DNA of 64,000 nt, from NCBI RefSeq assembly GCF_021343995.1, contig NZ_JAJTTE010000002.1, positions 124,001 through 188,000 of the forward strand. The letters run 5' to 3'. This DNA comes from Pseudonocardia terrae (GTDB lineage Bacteria > Actinomycetota > Actinomycetes > Mycobacteriales > Pseudonocardiaceae). Numbering within the stretch: position 1 is the stretch's first letter; each line of letters opens with the position of its first letter. The translations under genes were made by a program, and so were the position numbers. Below, piece by piece: positions 1-9,141 of the stretch. The notes beneath the pieces are model-generated. The model was not told the origin of the DNA, did not search any database, and saw only the letters and a list, made by a program, of their open reading frames with translations.

Positions 1-443
1 TCGCGGTCTACCTGGGGCTCACCATCGTCGACAGCCTGGTGCGGCGCGGGTTCCTGCGCGGCGGTGTCCCGCGCCCGCTCGGGGCGCGGACCGCCTCGCT
101 GGGCGGGGTCACGATCGGGGCGGTCGCGAGCTTCCTCGGCGTGGGCGGCAGCGTGATGACCGTGCCGCTGCTGCGCCGGCGCGGCCTACCGATGGCCCAC
201 GCCGTGGCGATGGCGAACCCGCTGAGCCTGCCGGTCGCCGTCGTCGCCACGGCGGTGTACCTGACCGTCCCCGCCCCGGACGGGTCGCGCGGCGTCGACC
301 TGCTCGCCGGGGCACTGCTGCTCGCGGGCTCGTTGCCGACCATCGGGGTCGTCCGGCGGCTGCTGCCGCACGTCCCCGACCGCGTGCACGCCGTCGCCTA
401 CGTCGGGTTGCTCGTCGTCGCGCTCGTCGCGGTGCTGGTCTGA
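1..443 (+). CDS. TauE/SafE-family membrane permease, C-terminal part
   Basis: The reading frame is open from base 3 and ends at 443, so the start lies outside the window; about 146 residues are visible. The visible part has a conserved glycine-rich stretch (GAVASFLGVGGS) starting a transmembrane helix, followed by further hydrophobic helices ending in a helix at the extreme C-terminus. This layout matches the second repeat of TauE/SafE (DUF81) permeases, which are thought to export sulfite, sulfoacetate or other organosulfur anions. The substrate cannot be read here. The GTG at 39 is internal, because the frame continues upstream of it without a break. Confidence 0.75.
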   Translation, partial: AVYLGLTIVDSLVRRGFLRGGVPRPLGARTASLGGVTIGAVASFLGVGGSVMTVPLLRRRGLPMAHAVAMANPLSLPVAVVATAVYLTVPAPDGSRGVDLLAGALLLAGSLPTIGVVRRLLPHVPDRVHAVAYVGLLVVALVAVLV

Positions 444-557
444 GACCCGCCCTGCGACAGCGGGCCGACAGCGCACCCGACAGCCCGCCGACGGTCGCGT
501 GACACCGCGAGGGCGGACCGTCGTCGCCGACCCAGTCACCGACCCGGGGAGGCCCCG

Positions 558-1181
558 ATGACGACCGTCCAGGCCGACACCGTCCACGTCCGTCGCGCCG
601 CCGAGGGCGAGCGCCCGGCCGTGGCCGCGACGCTCGCCGCGGCCTTCCGCGACGACCCCGTCTTCGCCTGGGCCCACCCGGAGCCGGTGGGCCGGGCGGA
701 CCGGACGCGCTTCTTCTTCGACCTCGCCGTCGACGTGCTCGCGCAGCACGACGACATCTGGGCCGCGGATGCGGACGCCGAAGGGGCGATCGACGGCGCC
801 GCCCTGTGGGTGCCGCACAGCCGGGCCCCCATGTCCGACGAGGAGGGCGAGGCCTTCGGCGCCGCCCTCGCACAGCGGGCCGGCGACGACGCCGAGCGGC
901 TCTTCGCGCTGATGACCACGATGGAGCAGCACCATCCGCAGGAGCCGCACGAGTACCTGTGGTTCCTCGGCGTGCACCCGGACCGGCAGGGGCGCGGGCT
1001 CGGCGCCGCGACCATGGCACCCGTCCTCGCCCGCGCCGACCGGGCCGGCCACCCCGCCTACCTCGAGGCGACCAGCGTCCGCAGCAAGGCCCTCTACGAG
1101 CGGCACGGCTTCGTCGCCGCCACCCCGATCGCGGTCGACGACAGCCCGCCGCTCTGGCCGATGTGGCGGGAGCCGCGCTGA
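558..1181 (+). CDS. GNAT-family N-acetyltransferase
   Basis: A 207-residue protein with the GNAT fold. The acetyl-CoA-binding motif A is visible as LGVHPDRQGRGLGAATM at about residues 138-154, followed by the usual C-terminal SVRSKALYERHGFVA segment. Such enzymes move an acetyl group from acetyl-CoA to an amine on a small molecule or protein. The acceptor is unknown. The ATG at 558 follows a GGGGAGG ribosome-binding site about 9 nt upstream. It stands alone, convergent with the substrate-binding protein genes that end at 1219. Confidence 0.8.
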   Translation: MTTVQADTVHVRRAAEGERPAVAATLAAAFRDDPVFAWAHPEPVGRADRTRFFFDLAVDVLAQHDDIWAADADAEGAIDGAALWVPHSRAPMSDEEGEAFGAALAQRAGDDAERLFALMTTMEQHHPQEPHEYLWFLGVHPDRQGRGLGAATMAPVLARADRAGHPAYLEATSVRSKALYERHGFVAATPIAVDDSPPLWPMWREPR

Positions 1182-1209
1182 CCGGGCCCGGCTCGGGCGG
1201 ATCACCGAT

Positions 1210-1234
1210 GGCGGCCGCTCAGGAGGCGGCCGCC
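1210..1234 (-). terminator. GC-rich hairpin at the end of the binding-protein operon
   Basis: Perfect 9-bp inverted repeat GGCGGCCGC/GCGGCCGCC with a 7-nt loop. It overlaps the last codons and stop of the minus-strand binding-protein gene and lies between convergent genes. No U-tract follows, so it is a probable actinobacterial I-shaped terminator by position and structure only. Confidence 0.5.
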
Positions 1235-2766
1235 TTGGCCACCCCGCGGAACTCCGGCCGGTCGGCGAGACCGGGGTGGAAGCCCAGGACCTGCGGCGAC
1301 AACGCGACCGGCGGGGTCGCATAGTAGAGGATCACCTCGAAGGCCTGGTCGACGAACTCGCGCATCTGCGCGTGCAGGGCGTCGGCGCGGGCGGCGGGAT
1401 CCACGGTGCGCAGCACGGTCTCCTGCAGGCGTTCCATCTCCGGGGTGGTGTGGCCGCCGGGGTTGTTGAAGCCGTCCGGCAGGTACCGCAGCCCGGTCGT
1501 CTGGGCGGGGTCCGGGCGGCCGCCGCCCGGGCCGAGCAGGAGGTCGCCCTGCTTGCGCACGAAGAACTCGTCGGTGATCTGGGCGCCCTCCAGGACCCGG
1601 CTCGTCATGGTGATCCCGACGGCGGCGAGGTCGGCCTGGATGGCCTCGGCGACCCGCTGGACGTCCGGACTGGTCGAGACGAGCGCCTCGAAGGTGAACC
1701 CGTTCGGCAGCCCCGCCTCGGCGAGCAGCTGCCGCGCCTTCGCGGGGTCGTACGGGTAGGGGTCGGGGCCGATCGACGGGTCGTGGCCGGGGCTCCACTC
1801 CGGCAGCGGCTGGGCCGACAGCTCGCCGTAACCGCGGGCGAGGACGTCGACCAGCGCCTGCCGGTTGATCGCGTGCCAGACCGCCCGGCGCACGCGGACG
1901 TCGCCGAACGCCGAGCGGGTGCGGTTCGGCTGGAAGTACCAGAAGTTGCTGGTCCGGCCCGGCTCCACGCGGATGCCCGACGCCTGCGCCTCGGCCACCT
2001 GCTCCGGCGACAGGACGGCCCCGTCGACCTGCCCGCCGCGCAGGGCGTTGAGCCGGGTCACCGAGTCGGTGTAGATCGGCATGTCGATCCCGGCGACGCG
2101 CACGGCCGCGGGGTCCCAGTAGTTCGGCGCCGCGCGGTACTCGATGCGCGCCCCGGGCTGGTAGGCGGTGACGCGGTACATGCCGGCGCCGACGGGGTTC
2201 CGGTCCAGGTCGGGGTTGTCGAAGGCGGCCGGGCTGATCATGGCCCCGGCCCGGTCGGAGAGCACCAGCGGCAACGATGCCGTGGGCGCGGTGAGCTCGA
2301 ACCGGACGCGGTCCGGCGCGAGCACCTCGACCGCGCGCACCGGCCGCAGCTCGGGCGCGACGGCGCTGCCCGTGACGGTCTTTGCCCGCTCGATGTTGGC
2401 CTTGACCGCGGCCGCGTCGAACGGTGTCCCGTCGTGGAACGTGACGCCCCGGCGCAGGGTCATGTCCATCGTGGTCCCGTCCGGGCCGAACTCCCACGCG
2501 GTGGCGAGCCCGGGCACGGCGCGACCGTCGGCGTCGGTGTGCACGAGCCGGTCGTAGGTGAGGAACAGGTGCGTGTTGTCGTTGCTGGAGCTGGCCCGGT
2601 GCGGGTCGAACCGGCTGAGCCCCACGGCGTTGGCCCAGCGGAAGATCGCGTCCGGGTCCGCCGGTCCGGTGGCCTGCCCGGCGCCGCCGCCGGACGTGGG
2701 GATCGGGGCACACGCGGCCACGAGGACCAGGAGCACGGCGCCGACGACGGCGCGCACGGCCCTCAT
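1219..2766 (-). CDS. ABC transporter substrate-binding lipoprotein, family 5 (third of three paralogues)
   Basis: A 515-residue peptide/nickel-type (SBP_bac_5) solute-binding protein. The N-terminus is a lipoprotein signal (hydrophobic run, then VAAC lipobox around residue 22), so it should be anchored outside the membrane. Family landmarks are RFDPHRAS, TYDRLVH, FHDGTPFDAAAVKANIERAKT and YPYDPAKARQLLAEAGLPNG. It should hand peptides or another small ligand to a permease pair such as that encoded at 6318-8152. Its ATG overlaps the TGA of the upstream paralogue (ATGA), so the three binding-protein genes form one minus-strand operon. The ligand cannot be predicted from sequence alone. Confidence 0.85.
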   Translation of the reverse strand: MRAVRAVVGAVLLVLVAACAPIPTSGGGAGQATGPADPDAIFRWANAVGLSRFDPHRASSSNDNTHLFLTYDRLVHTDADGRAVPGLATAWEFGPDGTTMDMTLRRGVTFHDGTPFDAAAVKANIERAKTVTGSAVAPELRPVRAVEVLAPDRVRFELTAPTASLPLVLSDRAGAMISPAAFDNPDLDRNPVGAGMYRVTAYQPGARIEYRAAPNYWDPAAVRVAGIDMPIYTDSVTRLNALRGGQVDGAVLSPEQVAEAQASGIRVEPGRTSNFWYFQPNRTRSAFGDVRVRRAVWHAINRQALVDVLARGYGELSAQPLPEWSPGHDPSIGPDPYPYDPAKARQLLAEAGLPNGFTFEALVSTSPDVQRVAEAIQADLAAVGITMTSRVLEGAQITDEFFVRKQGDLLLGPGGGRPDPAQTTGLRYLPDGFNNPGGHTTPEMERLQETVLRTVDPAARADALHAQMREFVDQAFEVILYYATPPVALSPQVLGFHPGLADRPEFRGVAKAAAS

Positions 2767-4301
2767 CGGACCGTCACCCCACGGAACTCCGGCCGGTGCA
2801 TCAACCGCGGCACGAGCCCGACGACCCGAGGCGACTGCACAACGACGTCCTCGGGGAACACCACCGGGATCTCCAGCACCTGGTCGACCACCTCGTCGAC
2901 CAGGTCGTGCATGACGGCGGCGCGCGCGCCCGGGTCGGTCGTCGCGAGGGCCTGCTTGTGCAGCTCCTCCAGGCGCGGCGTGGTCTGCCCTCCCGGGTTG
3001 CCGAAGCCGTTCGCGGTGTAGCGGGTGGCCACGGTCATCGAGGGATCGGCCCGCGGGCCCCAGGAGGCGAGCATGGCGTCGTACCGCTCCTGCACGAACA
3101 TGAGGTCCCCCATGGTGTCCGGGGCGGCAGGCGAGATCTCCATCGTCACGCCGACGGCGGAGAGCTGGGCCTGGATCGCCTCGGCCAGCGGCTGGTAGTC
3201 GGAGCCGGTCGGGATGACCGTGGAGAACCGCAGCCCGTCGCCGACGCCGGCCTCGGCCAGCAGCCGGCGGGCGAGGTCGGGGTCGAACCGGATCGCCGCG
3301 TCGCCGAGGTCGGCGTCGTAGGCCCAGTAGCCCGGGACGAACGGCTGCGCGGAGACCGTCGCGAGCCCGCGGTAGACGCCTTGCCGGATCGCCTCCCGGT
3401 CGAGGGCGTGGTTGAGCGCGCGGCGCACCCGCAGGTCGCCGAACGCCGAGCGGGCGCGGTTGAGCACGAAGTAGTTGAAGTTCAGCGATCCGGCGGTGCT
3501 GACCTCGAGCCCGGTCTGTTTCGCCTGGTCGAGCAGGGCGGGCGGCACCCGGCAGGCGTCGACCACACCGGTGCGGACGGCGTTGAGCCGGGTGGCCGCA
3601 TCGGCGATGTGGTGGATCTCCAGCTTCTCCGAGGCAGCGGCGGCGGGGTCCCAGTAGCCGGGGTACCGCTCGAAGCGGGTGATCTGTCCGCGGCGGTGCT
3701 CGACCATCCGGTACATGCCCGCCCCGACCGCGACGGCGTCGAGATCGAGGCCGTCGGCGAGGGCCTTCGGGCTGACCATCGCCCCGGCCCGGTCGGACAG
3801 CACGGCGGGCAGCGACGCCGAGGGGTACGACAGCCGCAGCACGGCGGTCATCGGGTCGCGGACCTCGACCGACGAGATCGGGTCGAGCTCGGTCCGCACC
3901 GCCGACCCCTGCACCGTCTTCGCCCGCTCGATGTTGGCCTTCACCGCGGCCGCGTCGAACGGGGTGCCGTCGTGGAAAGTCACGCCGGGCCGCAGGTCCA
4001 GGCGCAGTGCGAGCGGGTCCTCCCAGGCCCACGCCCGGGCCAGGCCCGGCTCCGGCTCGCCGACGGGGGACTGGTGCACCAGCCGGTCGTAGGCCGGGAA
4101 CAGGGTGACCCCGTCCTGGCTGATCGACGCGCGGTGCGGATCGAGCCGGCTCGGCGTGAGCTCGTAGGCGTACCGGAAGACGCCGGGCGGACCCTGGGCG
4201 GCCGAGCCCGCGGACGGGATGGGCGCGCAACCCGCGACCGTGACGAGCCCGGCGACCGGGACGAGACCGAGGAACGTCCTGCGCCGCATCACGGGCTTCA
4301 C
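2763..4301 (-). CDS. ABC transporter substrate-binding lipoprotein, family 5 (second paralogue)
   Basis: About 512 residues, same family as its two neighbours. The N-terminus reads RRRTFLGL, a twin-arginine pattern, followed by a lipobox (VAGC), so this copy may be exported by Tat while its neighbours use Sec. Shared motifs are SRLDPHRAS, AYDRLVHQ and FHDGTPFDAAAVKANIERAKT. I chose the GTG at 4301 because it forms a GTGA overlap with the upstream stop and has GGAAG 5 nt before it. The ATG at 4289 is the alternative and has no good ribosome-binding site. Divergence between the three copies suggests different ligands. Confidence 0.82.
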   Translation of the reverse strand: MKPVMRRRTFLGLVPVAGLVTVAGCAPIPSAGSAAQGPPGVFRYAYELTPSRLDPHRASISQDGVTLFPAYDRLVHQSPVGEPEPGLARAWAWEDPLALRLDLRPGVTFHDGTPFDAAAVKANIERAKTVQGSAVRTELDPISSVEVRDPMTAVLRLSYPSASLPAVLSDRAGAMVSPKALADGLDLDAVAVGAGMYRMVEHRRGQITRFERYPGYWDPAAAASEKLEIHHIADAATRLNAVRTGVVDACRVPPALLDQAKQTGLEVSTAGSLNFNYFVLNRARSAFGDLRVRRALNHALDREAIRQGVYRGLATVSAQPFVPGYWAYDADLGDAAIRFDPDLARRLLAEAGVGDGLRFSTVIPTGSDYQPLAEAIQAQLSAVGVTMEISPAAPDTMGDLMFVQERYDAMLASWGPRADPSMTVATRYTANGFGNPGGQTTPRLEELHKQALATTDPGARAAVMHDLVDEVVDQVLEIPVVFPEDVVVQSPRVVGLVPRLMHRPEFRGVTVR

Positions 4302-5881
4302 TGCTGCTTCCGCACGGCGAGCTTCTGGAAGTCGACCTGGCCGGTCACCAGCAGCTCGAAGCCGGCGATCTTCGCGTTGGTCGCGATGACCGACTCGTCG
4401 AGGACGATCGGCACCTGGAAGGCCTGGTCGACGAGCTCGCCGACCTCCTCGTGGATGGTGTCGCGGCGCTTGTCCGGGTCCAGGGTGTCGAGGGCGGTGC
4501 GCTGCAGCTCCTCGAGCCGCGGGGTGGTGACCCGGCCCGGGTTGGAGAACCCGGTGGAGGTGAACTGCAGGTCGATGGTCATCGACGGGTCCGGCCGGCC
4601 GCCCCACTGCGAGACCAGGGCGTCGCCCTGCTGCTGGCGGTAGTAGACGTCGGCGGTCTGGGCGGCCTCGACGTTGCGGATGTTCGCCTTGATACCGACC
4701 TCGGCCAGCATCTGCTGGAGGGCCTCGCCGGCCTGGGTGTAGGTCGAGAGGGCGGTCACCAGCATTTCGAACTCGAACCCGTTCGGCAGGCCCGCCTCGG
4801 CGAGCAGCTGACGGGCCTTCGCCGGGTCGTGCGGGTAGAAGTCGCCGGGGTAGGCGGGGTTGTAGGCGTAGTAGTCCGGCGGGAAGGGCTGCACCGTGGG
4901 CTGCGCGGCGCCGAAGTAGATGCCCTGCGCGATCGCCTGCCGGTTCACGGCGTAGTTGAGCGCCTGGCGCACCTTGGGGTCGCCGAACTCGGAGCGCGCC
5001 CGGTTCAGGTACAGCACCAGGTACGTCAGCGTGGTGTCGCGGTGCACGGTCACGCCCGGCAGCCCGCTCGCCTCGGCCGCCAGCCGCCCCGACAGCAGGG
5101 CGACGTCGACCTCGCCGGTGCGCAGCGCGTTCATCCGGGTCACATCGTCGGGCAGGATGCGCAGCTCGATCCGCTTCGCCCCGACGACGTCGGTGTTCCA
5201 GTAGTCGGCGTTGCGCTCGTAGACGATCACGTCGTTCGGCCGGTACGAGGTCACCTTGTACATGCCGGTGCCCACCGGGGCGAGGTCGAGATCGGGGTTG
5301 TCGAACGCCGTCGGGCTCACCATCGCGCCTGCGCGGTGGGAGAGCAGGCCGAGCAGCATGCTGTTGCGCTGGCTCAGCCGCAGCACCACCGTGCCGGGGT
5401 CCGGCGTCTCCACCGAGGTCACGCTCGCGAGGTCCGCCGCCACCGACGAGCCCTCGACGGTCTTCTCCCGCTCGATGTTGGCCTTGACCGCGGCGGCGTC
5501 GAACGGCGCGCCGTCGTGGAAGCGGACTCCTCGCCGCAACGACATCCGCAGCGCGAGGCCGTCGTCCTGCCACTCCCAGGCCGTGGCGAGGCCGGGGATC
5601 GGGTCGCCGTTCGCGGACAGGTGCACGAGCCGGTCGTAGACCGGGGCGAGGTAGCGGATGTCCTGGCCGTTCGTGGAGCGGTGCGGGTCGAACCGGCTGG
5701 GGCCCACCGCATCGGCGTAGCGGATGGTGGCCTCGGGGTCGAGGTCCTCCCGGGCGACCGGCGCCTGCGAGGCGCCACCGGACCCCCCGGCCGGGGAGAT
5801 CGGGGCGCAGCCGGCGAGGGCGACGGCGAGCAGCGCGGTCAGCAGGGCCGTGAACAGTGCCGGGACACGACGGATCGGCAT
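4298..5881 (-). CDS. ABC transporter substrate-binding lipoprotein, family 5 (first paralogue)
   Basis: A 527-residue solute-binding protein and the first gene of the minus-strand operon. The signal peptide ends in LAGC, a clear lipobox, at about residues 22-25. Family 5 landmarks follow: SRFDPHRSTNGQ, VYDRLVHLS, FHDGAPFDAAAVKANIEREKT and YPHDPAKARQLLAEAGLPNG. The ATG at 5881 follows GGAGAAGG about 10 nt upstream. The in-frame codons further upstream lack support. The gene is divergent from the permease/ATPase operon starting at 6318, and together they would make a complete importer. Confidence 0.85.
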   Translation of the reverse strand: MPIRRVPALFTALLTALLAVALAGCAPISPAGGSGGASQAPVAREDLDPEATIRYADAVGPSRFDPHRSTNGQDIRYLAPVYDRLVHLSANGDPIPGLATAWEWQDDGLALRMSLRRGVRFHDGAPFDAAAVKANIEREKTVEGSSVAADLASVTSVETPDPGTVVLRLSQRNSMLLGLLSHRAGAMVSPTAFDNPDLDLAPVGTGMYKVTSYRPNDVIVYERNADYWNTDVVGAKRIELRILPDDVTRMNALRTGEVDVALLSGRLAAEASGLPGVTVHRDTTLTYLVLYLNRARSEFGDPKVRQALNYAVNRQAIAQGIYFGAAQPTVQPFPPDYYAYNPAYPGDFYPHDPAKARQLLAEAGLPNGFEFEMLVTALSTYTQAGEALQQMLAEVGIKANIRNVEAAQTADVYYRQQQGDALVSQWGGRPDPSMTIDLQFTSTGFSNPGRVTTPRLEELQRTALDTLDPDKRRDTIHEEVGELVDQAFQVPIVLDESVIATNAKIAGFELLVTGQVDFQKLAVRKQQ

Positions 5882-6127
5882 GGGCGGTCCACCTTCTCCG
5901 GGCCCGCGACGATGCGGGCGGCGAGAATACGAGGGATCGCCGGGGACGTGCCGGCGTTGCGCCATTCTGGACACGAGTCGCCCTGATTCACAAGACGCCG
6001 TTTCTCGGCATTGTCCGCGGCGGTAGGGATGATCTTGCTACCCCGTCGAGGTCAAGCAGAGGTCAAGCGCACGCGATACGTCCGAGTAGGTTCCCCAGCT
6101 CAAGCGCCACTCTCGGTAAAGAGCCGG

Positions 6128-6156
6128 TTGACGGACGGTGTGACGCTTGCTACGTT
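6128..6156 (+). promoter_or_regulatory. Sigma-70-type promoter of the peptide importer operon
   Basis: TTGACG (6128-6133), 17-bp spacer, TACGTT (6151-6156). This is a close match to the primary sigma consensus, on the + strand 160-190 bp before the first permease gene. The rest of the 5882-6317 divergent region holds no gene I can support. It includes two repeats of GAGGTCAAGC near 6050-6066. Confidence 0.65.
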
Positions 6157-6157
6157 G

Positions 6158-6173
6158 CTGAACGATCGTTTAG
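6158..6173. promoter_or_regulatory. TetR-type operator (site A) over the transcription start
   Basis: CTGAACGATCGTTTAG is a near-perfect palindrome with core AACGATCGTT. It begins 2 bp after the -10 box, exactly where a repressor would cover the start site. The half-site TGAACGATC recurs before the thiolase gene (15839) and before the acyl-CoA dehydrogenase operon (16586), suggesting regulation by the same or a related TetR protein. Confidence 0.6.
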
Positions 6174-6317
6174 TGCGGAGTGCCGCGCGTCGGGGGCGTG
6201 CCCGGGGCCGGAGGACGATTCTCCGTGCTTTTCTCCCGACCGATCCGATCCCTTTCTTCCCACCACCTGGTCGCAGTTCCCTCGCGACACCGCCGTCCGC
6301 TGGGAGGGTGCCCGCCC

Positions 6318-7262
6318 GTGCTCCGGTACACCGTCCGGCGCGTCCTGATGATGGTCCCGCTGCTCGTCCTCGTGTCCCTCGGCGTCTTCGCCCTGGTCCT
6401 GATGATCCCGGGCGACCCGGCCATCACGATCGCCGGCGAGAACGCCACCGAGGCGCAGATCGATGCCACCCGGGAACGCCTCGGCCTGAACGACCCCGTC
6501 CTCGTCCAGTACGCCGCGTGGGCCGGCCACGCCCTCACCGGCGACCTCGGCAGCTCGCTGTTCTCCAACGAGTCCGTGACCGGCGCGATCGCCGGCCGGT
6601 TCCCCGTCACGCTCGCGCTCACCCTGGCCGCCATGCTGATCGCGCTGCTGATCGCCGTGCCGGCCGGGGTCGTCGCGGCCCTGCGGCGCGGCCGCTGGCA
6701 GGACCGCGGTGCCACGCTGTTCGCCTCCGTCGGCATCTCCCTGCCCAACTTCTGGGTCGGGATCCTGCTGATCATGGCGTTCGCACTGGCCTTCCCGATC
6801 TTCCCGGCGGTGGGCTACACCCCGATCTCCGAGGGCGTCGGCGCCTGGGCCCGCGGCCTGGTGCTGCCCGGCATCACCCTCGGCACGGCGGTGGCCGCCG
6901 AGATCACCCGCCAGCTGCGCGGCTCGCTCACCGACACCCTCCAGCAGGACTTCATCCGGACCGCCCGGGCCAACGGGCTCAGCGCCCGCGCCGTCGTCCT
7001 GCGGCACGGACTGAAGAACGCCGCCGTCCCGGTGGTCACGGTGATCGGCTTCCAGGTCGGTTTCCTGCTCGGTGGCTCGGTGATCGTCGAGCGGGTGTTC
7101 GGCCTGCCCGGGCTCGGTGATCTCGCCATCCGGGCCGTGCTGCAGCGGGACATCCCGATGATCCAGGGGATCGTCGTGGTCGCCGCCCTGATCGTGATGC
7201 TCGTGAACCTGGCCGTGGACCTGTCCTACGGCTGGCTCAACCCGAAGGTGAGGCAGGCGTGA
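6318..7262 (+). CDS. ABC transporter permease, DppB/OppB type
   Basis: A 314-residue integral membrane protein of the peptide/nickel permease family. It shows the N-terminal transmembrane helix (RRVLMMVPLLVLVSLGVFAL), a periplasmic segment with IPGDPA, and the EAA-loop region (FIRTARANGLSARAVVLRHGLKNA) that contacts the ATPases. It ends in the typical PGLGDLAIRAVLQRD and YGWLNPKVR segments. I chose the GTG at 6318, preceded by GGGAGG. Longer in-frame starts would add a non-conserved tail. It overlaps the next gene by GTGA and forms a permease heterodimer with it. Confidence 0.87.
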   Translation: MLRYTVRRVLMMVPLLVLVSLGVFALVLMIPGDPAITIAGENATEAQIDATRERLGLNDPVLVQYAAWAGHALTGDLGSSLFSNESVTGAIAGRFPVTLALTLAAMLIALLIAVPAGVVAALRRGRWQDRGATLFASVGISLPNFWVGILLIMAFALAFPIFPAVGYTPISEGVGAWARGLVLPGITLGTAVAAEITRQLRGSLTDTLQQDFIRTARANGLSARAVVLRHGLKNAAVPVVTVIGFQVGFLLGGSVIVERVFGLPGLGDLAIRAVLQRDIPMIQGIVVVAALIVMLVNLAVDLSYGWLNPKVRQA

Positions 7263-8152
7263 CGGCCACCGCCATCGACCGGCGCGAGGCGCTCGCGCCG
7301 CCCGAGCCCGGGGCGCGGGCGCGGTTCGTCCGCCGGTTCCGGCGGCAGCGGCTCGCGCTCGCGGCCCTGGTCTACCTGGTCCTCGTCGTCCTCGCGACGG
7401 TGCTCGCCCCGTTGCTGGCCACCCACGACCCGCTGGCCCAGAACCTGGGCTCGGTGCTGCAGCAGCCGGGCGGCGGGCACGTCCTCGGTACCGACGACCT
7501 GGGCCGGGACGTGTTCAGCCGGGCCCTCTACGCGGGCCGGGTCTCGCTGGTGGCGGCCGCGCAGGCCGTCGGGGTCGCGGTGGTGCTCGGCGTGATCCCG
7601 GGCCTGGTCGCCGGGTACGCCGGCCGCAAGGTCGACGCGGTCATCATGCGGCTCACCGACGCGCTGATGAGCTTCCCGCCGCTGATCCTCGCGATCGCCT
7701 TCGTCGGCGTGCTCGGCCCGAGCCTGACCAACGCGATGTTCGTGATCGGCGTGATCTTCGCGCCGCGGTTCGTCCGGCTGGTCCGGGGCACGGTGCTGTC
7801 GATCCGGGAGGAGACCTTCGTCGAGGCCTCCCGCTCGATCGGCACCCCGACGCCCCGGGTGATCGTCCGGCACGTGCTCCCCAACGCGCTCTCGCCACTG
7901 ATCGTGCAGGTCTCGCTCACCGCGGCGATGGCGATGCTGGCCGAGGCGAGCCTGAGCTTCCTCGGGCTCGGCGTGCAGCCGCCCGACGCGAGCTGGGGTT
8001 CGATGATCGAGCGCGGCTTCCGCTACACCGCCACCGCGCCCTGGCTGACGGTGTTCCCGGGCCTGCTCATCGCGCTGACCGTGCTGGCGTTCAACGTCCT
8101 CGGCGACGGCCTGCGGGACTCGCTCGGCCGGGAGATCCGGAGGGGGTCGTGA
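7259..8152 (+). CDS. ABC transporter permease, DppC/OppC type
   Basis: A 297-residue second permease subunit. Characteristic parts are the short cytoplasmic N-terminus rich in Arg, a first helix, HVLGTDDLGRDVFSRALYAGRVSL, and the EAA loop FVEASRSIGTPTPRVIVRHVLPNA. The C-terminus LAFNVLGDGLRDSLGRE is typical of the family. Start and stop both lie in GTGA overlaps with its neighbours, indicating translational coupling in a four-gene transport operon. Confidence 0.88.
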   Translation: MTATAIDRREALAPPEPGARARFVRRFRRQRLALAALVYLVLVVLATVLAPLLATHDPLAQNLGSVLQQPGGGHVLGTDDLGRDVFSRALYAGRVSLVAAAQAVGVAVVLGVIPGLVAGYAGRKVDAVIMRLTDALMSFPPLILAIAFVGVLGPSLTNAMFVIGVIFAPRFVRLVRGTVLSIREETFVEASRSIGTPTPRVIVRHVLPNALSPLIVQVSLTAAMAMLAEASLSFLGLGVQPPDASWGSMIERGFRYTATAPWLTVFPGLLIALTVLAFNVLGDGLRDSLGREIRRGS

Positions 8153-9141
8153 CCGAACCGCTGCTCGTGGTGGAGGGCCTGGAGGTCGAGTTCGCCACCG
8201 ACCGCGGCTGGGTGCAGGTGCTCGACGGCGTCTCGTTCACCGTCGGCCGCGGCGAGACCGTCGGGCTGGTCGGCGAGTCCGGCTCCGGCAAGACCGTCAC
8301 CAGCCTGGCCGTGCTGGGCCTGCTGCCCGCGGAGTCCTCGCGGATCACCGCCGGCAGCATCCGGCTCGACGGCCGTGAGCTCGTCGGGCTGCCCCGCCGG
8401 CGGATGGAGGCGCTGCGCGGCGACGAGCTGTCGATGATCTTCCAGGAGCCGATGACCAGCCTCGACCCGGCGTTCCGGGTGGGGGACCAGATCGCGGAGG
8501 TGGTGCGGCGGCATCGCGGCGGGTCGAAGCGGGCCGCGTGGGCCCGGGCGGTCGAGGTGCTCTCGACGGTCGGCATCCCGCACGCGGAGCGGCGCGCCCG
8601 CAGCTACCCGCACGAGTTCTCGGGCGGCATGCGGCAACGCGTGATGATCGCGATGGCACTGTCCTGCGAGCCCAAGCTGGTGATCGCCGACGAGCCGACG
8701 ACCGCCCTCGACGTGACGATCCAGGCCCAGGTGCTGGACCTGTTGCGCGCCATGCGGGACGAGTTCGGCACGGCGGTGGTGTTCGTGACCCACGACCTGG
8801 GGGTGGTCGCCGACATCTGCGACCGCGCCGTGGTGATGTACGCCGGGCAGGTCGTGGAGCGGGCCGGGGTCGACGCGCTCTACGAGCACCCGCGCCACCC
8901 CTACACCGAGGCGCTGCTGTCGGCGATGCCGCAGCTCACCGCCCGGTCGGGGCGGCTCGCCACGATCCCCGGCTCCACCCCGCCGGCCGGCGCGATGCCG
9001 CCCGGCTGCCGGTTCCACCCGCGGTGCGGGCACGGCGTCGACGCCTGCCGCGACACCGCCGTCGCCGAGCACCCGCTCGCCGAGGGCGGCACCAGCCGGT
9101 GCCTGCGCGTGTCCGACCTGGCCCTGAAGGGGAGCGCATGA
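8149..9141 (+). CDS. ABC transporter ATP-binding protein, DppD/OppD type
   Basis: A 330-residue ATPase. The Walker A is GESGSGKT (about residues 42-49), the ABC signature FSGGMRQR (about 158) and Walker B VIADEPTTALD (about 176-186), with a downstream switch His in VTHDLGVV. The C-terminal oligopeptide extension carries the PPGCRFHPRC cysteine cluster typical of DppD/OppD. It powers import through the two upstream permeases as a heterodimer with the next gene product. It is coupled by a GTGA start and an ATGA end. Confidence 0.9.
   Translation: MTEPLLVVEGLEVEFATDRGWVQVLDGVSFTVGRGETVGLVGESGSGKTVTSLAVLGLLPAESSRITAGSIRLDGRELVGLPRRRMEALRGDELSMIFQEPMTSLDPAFRVGDQIAEVVRRHRGGSKRAAWARAVEVLSTVGIPHAERRARSYPHEFSGGMRQRVMIAMALSCEPKLVIADEPTTALDVTIQAQVLDLLRAMRDEFGTAVVFVTHDLGVVADICDRAVVMYAGQVVERAGVDALYEHPRHPYTEALLSAMPQLTARSGRLATIPGSTPPAGAMPPGCRFHPRCGHGVDACRDTAVAEHPLAEGGTSRCLRVSDLALKGSA

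Noticed and set aside
4287..4289. ATG 4289 as the start of the second binding protein
   Set aside because: GTG 4301 has a better-placed GGAAG and the coupled GTGA overlap; the ATG stays possible and is noted with the gene.
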